The translations under genes were made by a program, and so were the position numbers. A stretch of 6,965 nucleotides of DNA from Oryzihumus sp036391795. GTDB taxonomy: Bacteria; Actinomycetota; Actinomycetes; Actinomycetales; Dermatophilaceae. Below are positions 1 through 4,582 of this stretch, piece by piece. The notes below the pieces were generated by a model. That model made no database searches. It worked only from the letters and a program-made list of their open reading frames with translations, and was not told the DNA's origin. The stretch's first letter is position 1. Each line of letters begins with the position of its first letter. The stretch lies in the NCBI RefSeq assembly GCF_036391795.1, contig NZ_DASVZH010000010.1, forward strand, positions 1 to 6,965, read 5' to 3'.

Positions 1-30
1 CGCCGAGGCCTGGCGCACGTCGGCGCGTGT

Positions 31-963
31 CTAACCGGTCGCCGCCCAGGTGCGCAGCCGATAGGCCGCGAGCCGGGCCCGGTGCCGCAGCGTGGCTCCC
101 CGGCACGGCCCGTTCCAGAGGACCACGTCGTCGAACGCGTGCGCCCCGGGCCGGTCCGCGACCGACCGGGCGGCGTCACGCACCGCCACGAGCTGGGCCA
201 CCGTCATCGGCAGCGGCGCCTCGTCCGGCTGCCAGGTGGCCCCGAGCGGGTAGTCCCGTCCCGGCGTCGTCGTCATCTCGACGTGACAGCCCAGAACCGC
301 GGTCACTGGGCGTGACGCAGCCAGCGCCACCAGCCGGTCCAGGCTGTCCAGGAACGCCGGCATGTCCTCCACGTAGAGCCGCCCGGGGTAGACCGTGTCA
401 CCGGTGAGCAGCCACCCGGTCCACCGGTCGAACACGGCCACGGAGGCCTCGTGGTGGCCGGGGATGCCGGTCACCTCCAGCACCCGCCCGCCGAGGTCCA
501 GCGTCTCGACCTGCGCGGGCCAGTCGGTGAACCCGAAGAAGGCCTGCACCGAACCGAGGTCGCTCCCGACCACGGTGACGTCCGACCGGCCGGCGAGCTG
601 GGCGTCCCCCGCGACGTGGTCGCCGTGCGCGTGGGTGTGCGCGACGACCAGCTCGTAGGTCTCGCGCGGGTGCTCGCGCAGCCACTCCACGACCAGGGCC
701 TCGACCGTGTCCGCCAGCGGGAACCGCGCCGGGTCGGCCGTCGCCCCGGTGTCGAACAGCACGGCCCGCTCGTTGCCGAACAGCAGGAACAGGAACGGCC
801 CCTCGTAGTGCACGTCCTTGCTCTGCCGGAGCACCACCGTGTGCGGGTCGGCCCGGTGCACCTGGATCGGCGGGTCCGTGTGGCCGCGCCGCGACCCGTG
901 CACCCAGGCCACCTCGAGGTCCGCCGGCACCGGTGTCGCGCGGGTGAAGTCGACCTCCGTCAT
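31..963 (-). CDS. MBL-fold metallo-hydrolase
   Basis: A 310-residue cytoplasmic metallo-beta-lactamase-fold hydrolase with no signal peptide or membrane segment visible. The metal-binding signature HxHxDH is complete at H111, H113, D115 and H116 (HTHAHGDH). The other expected ligands follow in order: H170/H171 in GIPGHHE, D189 in TGDT, and H227 in LGCHVE. The N-terminal strand pattern LFDTG (about residues 69-73) is also typical. The roughly 75 C-terminal residues after the last ligand are a less conserved, Arg/Ala-rich tail. The ATG at 963 is chosen over the upstream in-frame ATG (1044) because GGGAGGAG sits 8 nt before it and the extension would run through the bioB promoter region. The substrate cannot be inferred; the superfamily includes glyoxalase II-like, lactonase and other hydrolases. 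It diverges from bioB, but nothing in the sequence ties it to biotin synthesis. The gene is complete, with a TAG stop. Confidence 0.9.
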   Translation of the reverse strand: MTEVDFTRATPVPADLEVAWVHGSRRGHTDPPIQVHRADPHTVVLRQSKDVHYEGPFLFLLFGNERAVLFDTGATADPARFPLADTVEALVVEWLREHPRETYELVVAHTHAHGDHVAGDAQLAGRSDVTVVGSDLGSVQAFFGFTDWPAQVETLDLGGRVLEVTGIPGHHEASVAVFDRWTGWLLTGDTVYPGRLYVEDMPAFLDSLDRLVALAASRPVTAVLGCHVEMTTTPGRDYPLGATWQPDEAPLPMTVAQLVAVRDAARSVADRPGAHAFDDVVLWNGPCRGATLRHRARLAAYRLRTWAATG

Positions 964-971
964 CCGCACCA

Positions 972-979
972 CTCCTCCC
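972..979 (-). promoter_or_regulatory. Ribosome binding site of the MBL hydrolase, possibly masked by a hairpin
   Basis: Read on the minus strand, GGGAGGAG lies 8 nt before the ATG at 963 and decides the start. The same bases form the right arm of a 7-bp inverted repeat (993-999 with 974-980, CCTCCCG/CGGGAGG, 12-nt loop). A transcript starting upstream could therefore fold the Shine-Dalgarno sequence into a stem. The pairing is seen in sequence; a regulatory role is inference. Confidence 0.6.
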
Positions 980-1017
980 GGCCACCCGCCCTCGGGAGGC
1001 CATCCAGCGGACCTGCG

Positions 1018-1056
1018 ACACGGCATACCGCGGGGGTGGTCCACAATCGGTGACCA
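1018..1056 (+). promoter_or_regulatory. bioB upstream element shared with bioA; candidate leaderless promoter or operator
   Basis: Two boxes occur here: ACACGGCATAC (1018-1028) and ACAATCGGTG (1043-1052). Both recur upstream of bioA. The second box ends with an in-frame GTG two codons before the ATG at 1056, exactly as in bioA. There is no Shine-Dalgarno sequence. CACAAT (1042-1047) lies 8 nt before the ATG, the position expected of a -10 hexamer (TANNNT-like) in a leaderless actinobacterial transcript. No TGAAC-N3-GTTAC (the BioQ site as I remember it) is visible. The function as operator or promoter is inferred from the repetition. Confidence 0.5.
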
Positions 1057-2063
1057 TGACTGCCGTTGAGACTGACATTCTGGCCGTCGCGCGCGAGCAG
1101 GTGCTCGAGCGCGGCGAGGCGCTGCGCTACGAGCAGGTCCTGGCCGTGCTGAACACCCCGGACGAGCAGCTCGAGGAGCTGCTGGCGCTCGCCCACGAGG
1201 TCCGGATGAAGTACAACGGCCCCGACGTCGAGGTCGAGGGCATCGTCTCGCTCAAGACCGGCGGCTGCCCCGAGGACTGCCACTTCTGCAGCCAGTCCGG
1301 GCAGTTCACCTCCCCGGTCCGGTCGGTGTGGCTGAACATCCCCGAGCTGGTCAAGGCGGCCAAGCAGACCCGCGAGACCGGCGCGTCCGAGTTCTGCATC
1401 GTCGCCGCGGTGCGCGGGCCCGACGAGCGCCTCATGAGCCAGATGCGCGAGGGCGTCAAGGCGATCCACGCCGAGGTCGACATCCAGGTCGCCGCCAGCC
1501 TGGGCATGCTCACCCAGGAGCAGGTCGACGACCTGCGCGACATGGGCGTGCACCGCTACAACCACAACCTCGAGGCCGGCCGGTCGTACTTCCCCCAGGT
1601 CGTCACCACCCACTCGTGGGAGGAGCGCTGGGAGACCTGCCAGATGATCAAGGCCTCCGGCATGGAGCTGTGCTGCGGTGGCCTGGTCGGCATGGGCGAG
1701 ACCGTCGAGCAGCGCGCGGAGCTCGCCGCCCAGCTCGGGGAGCTCGAGCCGCACGAGGTGCCGCTGAACTTCCTCAACCCGCGCCCCGGCACCCCGTTCG
1801 GGGACCTGCCGGTCATGGAGGCCAACGACGCGTTGCGCACCATCGCGGCGTTCCGCCTGGCCCTGCCGCGCACGATCCTGCGCTACGCCGGCGGCCGCGA
1901 GCTGACCCTGGGCGACCTGGGCACCCGTGACGGCCTGCTCGGCGGCATCAACGCGGTCATCGTCGGCAACTACCTGACCACCCTGGGCCGCGACCCCAAG
2001 GACGACCTGGCCCTGCTGGACGACCTCAAGATGCCGATCAAGGCGCTCAACGCGACCCTCTGA
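1056..2063 (+). CDS. bioB: Biotin synthase (radical SAM), actinobacterial type
   Basis: Biotin synthase inserts sulfur into dethiobiotin, the last step of biotin synthesis. The product is 335 residues from the ATG; an in-frame GTG at 1050 would add two. The radical-SAM motif CxxxCxxC is at C71, C75 and C78 (GGCPEDCHFC). The YNHNLE stretch, the NPRPGTPF loop and the C-terminal GNYLTTLGR are typical. For the auxiliary cluster, C114 (EFCIVAA), C206 (ELCCGG) and R276 (ILRYAGGRE) match E. coli C97, C188 and R260. The residue matching C128 is alanine (A146), and an extra cysteine, C207, follows C206. This pattern matches mycobacterial BioB as I recall it. The gene opens the bioB-bsaP operon, with bsaP starting 5 nt after its stop. 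No Shine-Dalgarno sequence is present, so leaderless initiation is likely. Confidence 0.97.
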   Translation: MTAVETDILAVAREQVLERGEALRYEQVLAVLNTPDEQLEELLALAHEVRMKYNGPDVEVEGIVSLKTGGCPEDCHFCSQSGQFTSPVRSVWLNIPELVKAAKQTRETGASEFCIVAAVRGPDERLMSQMREGVKAIHAEVDIQVAASLGMLTQEQVDDLRDMGVHRYNHNLEAGRSYFPQVVTTHSWEERWETCQMIKASGMELCCGGLVGMGETVEQRAELAAQLGELEPHEVPLNFLNPRPGTPFGDLPVMEANDALRTIAAFRLALPRTILRYAGGRELTLGDLGTRDGLLGGINAVIVGNYLTTLGRDPKDDLALLDDLKMPIKALNATL

Positions 2064-2068
2064 GACCC

Positions 2069-2290
2069 GTGACGACGACCGGTATGACGGGTGCCCCCGT
2101 CTGGTGCGGCCGCTGCGGTGAGTCCGCGGCCGAGGGCGACCACGGCGCGTGCGCCCGGGCGCTGGAGCTGGAGCCGCCGCGCTACTGCGTGGCGTGCCGG
2201 CGCCGGATGAAGGTGCAGGTCACGCCGGGCGGCTGGAGCGCGACCTGCGTCGAGCACGGCGTCAGCGAGACCTCGACCTGGGGTTCCTGA
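2069..2290 (+). CDS. bsaP: Biotin synthase auxiliary protein BsaP
   Basis: A 73-residue cysteine-rich protein beginning 5 nt after the bioB stop, so very probably translationally coupled. It has six cysteines: C13 and C16 (WCGRC), C28, C40 and C43 (YCVAC), and C60, plus H25 and H63. The C-terminal half (RRRMKVQVTPGGWSATCVEHG) matches the actinobacterial family found directly downstream of bioB (Rv1590-like in mycobacteria). That family was reported to be required for mycobacterial biotin synthase to turn over, probably by supporting its iron-sulfur cluster. The assignment rests on size, cysteine spacing and position. The start used is GTG at 2069. An in-frame ATG at 2084 is possible and would lose only five residues, all before the first cysteine. 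The protein looks soluble, with no signal peptide. Confidence 0.88.
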   Translation: MTTTGMTGAPVWCGRCGESAAEGDHGACARALELEPPRYCVACRRRMKVQVTPGGWSATCVEHGVSETSTWGS

Positions 2291-2298
2291 CCCGCTGG

Positions 2299-2332
2299 GC
2301 GAAGGGCTGACCACGCGCGGTCAGCCCTTCGC
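2299..2332. terminator. Bidirectional hairpin terminator between bsaP and the membrane-protein gene
   Basis: A perfect 14-bp inverted repeat: GCGAAGGGCTGACC (2299-2312) and GGTCAGCCCTTCGC (2319-2332), with a 6-nt loop (ACGCGC). It lies 8 nt after the bsaP stop and covers the stop codon of the convergent minus-strand gene, so it can serve both. There is no clear U-tract, which is common in high-GC actinobacteria. Its stem is nearly the same as that of the hairpin at 2790-2833. Confidence 0.85.
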
Positions 2333-2734
2333 GCTGCCGCTGAGGGCGACCTCGTCCTGCCGGGTGACCTGCAGCAGCGCGATCGGCAGCACGAACGGCA
2401 CGATGAGCAGCTCGAGCCAGTCCCACAGGGTGTTGCCCCGGAAGCCGGTCCACGCCCAGCCGAGCACGTAGCCTCCGACCACCAGCACAGCGAAGACGAG
2501 CGCGCCGACGGCCAGGCCGAGGAGCCAGACCATCTCCAGCCGGCGGTGGGTGCGCAGCCACAACGGCAGCAGCGCCAGGACGACCGGCAGCACCAGCAGA
2601 TGCAGCCAGTCCCACAGCGTGTTGCCGCGGAACCCGGTCCACGCCCACCCCCCGAGGTAGCCCCCGAGCGCGCAGACCGCGATCGCCCCGACCACCCCGC
2701 CGAACGCCACCGTGTGCCGTCGTCGCACGACCAT
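2321..2734 (-). CDS. Small four-helix membrane protein with internal duplication, function unknown
   Basis: I do not recognise a named function. The 137-residue protein has four hydrophobic segments at about residues 9-29, 45-60, 69-92 and 108-123. It is built from two tandem units offset by 63 residues. Each unit has a hydrophobic helix, GGY-x-x-GW, the exact 15-residue motif WAWTGFRGNTLWDWL (30-44 and 93-107), then a second hydrophobic helix rich in L, V and P. RTHRR (61-65) lies between the units. The start is the ATG at 2734. The longer in-frame ATG (2809) sits inside the upstream terminator hairpin and would add a non-hydrophobic leader. No strong Shine-Dalgarno sequence is visible. The gene follows the sigma gene on the same strand but behind a strong hairpin, so it probably has its own promoter in 2735-2789. 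The C-terminal tail ends inside the downstream terminator. Confidence 0.8.
   Translation of the reverse strand: MVVRRRHTVAFGGVVGAIAVCALGGYLGGWAWTGFRGNTLWDWLHLLVLPVVLALLPLWLRTHRRLEMVWLLGLAVGALVFAVLVVGGYVLGWAWTGFRGNTLWDWLELLIVPFVLPIALLQVTRQDEVALSGSAKG
2415..2647 (-). repeat. Internal direct repeat (44 bp, 189-bp offset) in the membrane-protein gene
   Basis: Positions 2415-2458 and 2604-2647 agree at 41 of 44 bases. They are separated by exactly 63 codons and encode the duplicated WAWTGFRGNTLWDWL core. All three differences are synonymous. The nucleotide-level similarity suggests recent duplication, gene conversion between the halves, or strong constraint. Confidence 0.85.
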
Positions 2735-2789
2735 GGCGCCAGCATCGCCACGCCGTCCCCGGGGCGGTTCCCTCAGGTGGACGAGTCCC

Positions 2790-2833
2790 GGGTGAAGGGT
2801 TGACCACATCCGGGTGGGGTCAACCCTTCACCC
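2790..2833 (-). terminator. Hairpin terminator of the sigma-factor operon
   Basis: A perfect 16-bp inverted repeat: GGGTGAAGGGTTGACC (2790-2805) and GGTCAACCCTTCACCC (2818-2833), with a 12-nt loop. The sigma gene's TGA (2830-2828) falls inside the arm it reads first, so the hairpin forms at the very end of that transcript. It differs from the 2299-2332 stem at two positions per arm within the shared 14 bp, with compensating changes on the other arm. Confidence 0.85.
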
Positions 2834-4093
2834 TGCTGCCGGTCGGCCACCGACCTCGGCCAGCCGCCGCTGCAGGAACGCCCGCTCGGCCGCGTTGTCG
2901 GTCAGGTCCAGTGCCTGCCGGTATGCCGTGGCCGCCTCGGTGGCGCGGCCCACCCGCCGCAGCAGGTCGGCCCGGGCGGCCGGCAGGTAGCGGTAGCCGG
3001 CGAGCGCCCCGGCGTCGAGGGCGTCCAGGGCGGCCAGGCCCGCGTCCGGCCCGTCGCGCATCGCCACCGCCGCGGCCCGGTTCAGGGCGACCACCGGGGA
3101 GGGCCAGGCCTGCAGCAGCAGGTCGTAGAGGCCGACGACCTGACGCCAGTCGGTCTCGGCCCAGCTCGGCGCCTCGGCGTGCACCGCGGCGATCGCGGCC
3201 TGCAGGGCGAACCGGCCCGGCCGTCCGCCATGCAGGGCCTCCACGACCAGGGCCCGCCCGTCGGCCACCTGCGCGCGGTCCCACCGGCTGCGGTCCTGGT
3301 CCTCCAGCAGCACCAGCTCGCCGGCGGCGTCGACGCGGGTGGCCCGGCGGGCGTCGGTGAGCAGCAGCAGCGCCAGCAGGCCCCGGACCTCCCGCTCGTC
3401 GGGCATGAGCTCCAGCAGCACCCGTGCCAGGTCGACCGCCCGGGTGACGAGGTCGGGCCGCACCAGGGTGTCTCCGGAGGGGGCGGTGTGCCCGGTCGTG
3501 AAGACCAGGTGCACCACGGTGAGCACCGCGTCGAGCCGCTCGGGCAGCTCGTGGGTCTCCGGCACCCGGTAGGGGATGCGGGCGGCGGCGATCTTCTTCT
3601 TCGCCCGGGTCACCCGGGCGGCCATCGTCGGCTCGCTGACCAGGAACGCGTGCGCGATCTCGGGGGTGGTCAGCCCGCAGACGAGCCGCAGCGTCAGGGC
3701 GACCTGCGCCTCGCGGGCCAGCGCCGGGTGGCAGCACGTGAACACCAGCCGGAGCCGGCCGTCGGGGATGTCGCCGCCGTCCGGCCGCTCGCCCGGCCAC
3801 TCCTCGGTCACCTCGGGCTCGATCAGCAGCGGGAGCTTGGTGCGCAGCGTGGAGGCGCGGCGCAGCGCGTCGAGCGCCTTGCGCCTGGCCGTGGTGGTCA
3901 GCCAGGCGCCGGGGCTGCGCGGCACACCGTCGCGCTCCCACGCCTCGACGGCGGACAGGTACGCCTCCTGGGCGCACTCCTGCGCGAGGTCGAGGTCACG
4001 GGTGAGTCGCACCGTCGCGGTGAGCACGTGGGCCCACTCGCGCCGGTGCGCCTCGGCGAGCGCCTCGCGGACCCGCTCACGCTGCGCTGCCAA
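2828..4093 (-). CDS. ECF42-type RNA polymerase sigma factor with C-terminal TPR-like region
   Basis: A 421-residue ECF sigma factor far longer than the usual 160-220 residues, because of a helical C-terminal extension. Sigma region 2 spans about residues 20-85 (DLDLAQECAQEAYLSAVEAW, then PGAWLTTTARRKALDALRR). Region 4 spans about 115-170 (LRLVFTCCHPALAREAQVAL, then LTTPEIAHAFLVSEPTMAARVTRAKKKI). The rest is alpha-helical, with TPR-like helices near 315-415 (ALNRAAAV, then ATAYRQALDL). This layout and the upstream DGPF gene define the ECF42 group, which has no classical anti-sigma factor; the C-terminal part is reported to matter for activity. Near residues 196-205 it reads HLVFTTGHTA where relatives I recall have a YLxFNEGY-like motif. 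The start is TTG at 4093, 4 nt after the DGPF stop; no ATG or GTG fits before residue 23, and the alignment supports TTG. It is expected to drive its own operon. Confidence 0.92.
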   Translation of the reverse strand: MAAQRERVREALAEAHRREWAHVLTATVRLTRDLDLAQECAQEAYLSAVEAWERDGVPRSPGAWLTTTARRKALDALRRASTLRTKLPLLIEPEVTEEWPGERPDGGDIPDGRLRLVFTCCHPALAREAQVALTLRLVCGLTTPEIAHAFLVSEPTMAARVTRAKKKIAAARIPYRVPETHELPERLDAVLTVVHLVFTTGHTAPSGDTLVRPDLVTRAVDLARVLLELMPDEREVRGLLALLLLTDARRATRVDAAGELVLLEDQDRSRWDRAQVADGRALVVEALHGGRPGRFALQAAIAAVHAEAPSWAETDWRQVVGLYDLLLQAWPSPVVALNRAAAVAMRDGPDAGLAALDALDAGALAGYRYLPAARADLLRRVGRATEAATAYRQALDLTDNAAERAFLQRRLAEVGGRPAAG

Positions 4094-4097
4094 GCGA

Positions 4098-4448
4098 TCA
4101 GCCCTGCTCCGGGAACTCCATGACCGGGCGCACCTCGACCCCGCCGAACGGGGCTGGGCACAGCCGGCTGATCTGCAGGGCGTGGTCGAGGTCCTTGGCC
4201 TCGATGAGGTAGAAGCCGCCGAGCGCCTCCTTGGTCTCCGCGAACGGGCCGTCGGTGACCACGTCGCCGCGGATCGAGGTCGCGGTGGCGGTCGGCTGCA
4301 GCGCGTTGCCGCCCAGGATCTGCCCGCCGAGCTCGCCCACCTGCTCGGCGAACCGGTTGTGCGCCTGCATCGTCTGCTGCCAGACGCTCGGGTCGGCGCT
4401 CTCGTAGCCGGACTCGTTCTCGTAGATCAGGACCAGGTACTGAGCCAT
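4098..4448 (-). CDS. DGPF-domain (YCII-related) protein, partner of the ECF42 sigma factor
   Basis: A 116-residue soluble protein of the DGPF/YCII-like family. It opens with the family's typical MAQYLVLIYENE, carries the signature V-T-DGPF-A-E-T-KE at residues 64-74 (D66, G67, P68, F69), then GGFYLIEAKDLDHAL, and ends in VEVRPVMEF. These proteins adopt a small ferredoxin-like dimer fold. Their biochemical role is unsettled, but they are the regular neighbours and transcriptional targets of ECF42 sigma factors. The ATG at 4448 is supported by GGAGGAG 7 nt upstream. The stop lies 4 nt before the sigma start, so the two genes form a tight operon. One cysteine (C97) is present. The gene reads divergently from bioA across a 133-bp gap. 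Confidence 0.93.
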   Translation of the reverse strand: MAQYLVLIYENESGYESADPSVWQQTMQAHNRFAEQVGELGGQILGGNALQPTATATSIRGDVVTDGPFAETKEALGGFYLIEAKDLDHALQISRLCPAPFGGVEVRPVMEFPEQG

Positions 4449-4455
4449 CGCGGTT

Positions 4456-4462
4456 CTCCTCC
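4456..4462 (-). promoter_or_regulatory. Strong ribosome binding site of the DGPF gene
   Basis: GGAGGAG on the minus strand lies 7 nt before the ATG at 4448 and fixes the start of the DGPF protein. It contrasts with bioB and bioA, which have no Shine-Dalgarno sequence. Confidence 0.85.
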
Positions 4463-4490
4463 GCCAGTCGGTGTGCTCGGACATGACCTC

Positions 4491-4517
4491 GACGAACGGG
4501 CCGCGCCGGAATCGACA
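4491..4517 (-). promoter_or_regulatory. Candidate ECF42 autoregulatory promoter
   Basis: On the minus strand TGTCGA (4517-4512) is followed after 17 nt by CGTC (4494-4491). The ECF42 promoter reported in Streptomyces has TGTCGA at -35 and CGA/TC at -10, as I remember it, so both boxes match. Transcription would start near 4480-4486, giving a leader of roughly 35 nt with the strong ribosome binding site. This is the expected place for an autoregulated DGPF-sigma operon. The boxes are seen directly; activity is inferred. Confidence 0.72.
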
Positions 4518-4554
4518 GCCCCAGTCTCGGGTGCCGGTGCCCGCGAAGCCAGCC

Positions 4555-4582
4555 ACACGGCATACAGGACAATCGGTGGCGA
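4555..4582 (+). promoter_or_regulatory. bioA upstream element shared with bioB; candidate leaderless promoter or operator
   Basis: ACACGGCATAC (4555-4565) and ACAATCGGTG (4569-4578) repeat both boxes found before bioB, with a 3-nt gap here against 14 nt there. The last three bases are an in-frame GTG two codons before the ATG at 4582. GACAAT (4568-4573) lies 8 nt before the ATG, suiting a -10 for a leaderless transcript. No Shine-Dalgarno sequence is present. Joint control of the two biotin operons is inferred. Confidence 0.5.

Noticed and set aside
1..30. Terminator or short gene left of the MBL stop
   Set aside because: Only short GC-rich partial repeats are present; too little sequence to call anything.
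964..1055. Classical BioQ or BirA/BioR operator in the MBL-bioB gap
   Set aside because: No TGAAC-N3-GTTAC or AT-rich palindrome is visible; only the two-box element shared with bioA stands out.
2735..2809. Extended start for the membrane protein
   Set aside because: The upstream ATG is inside the sigma terminator hairpin, and the added residues are polar and Pro/Arg-rich.
4471..4581. N-terminal extension of bioA in the same frame
   Set aside because: It has no BioA-like sequence and would cover the shared upstream element; the family begins near the ATG at 4582.
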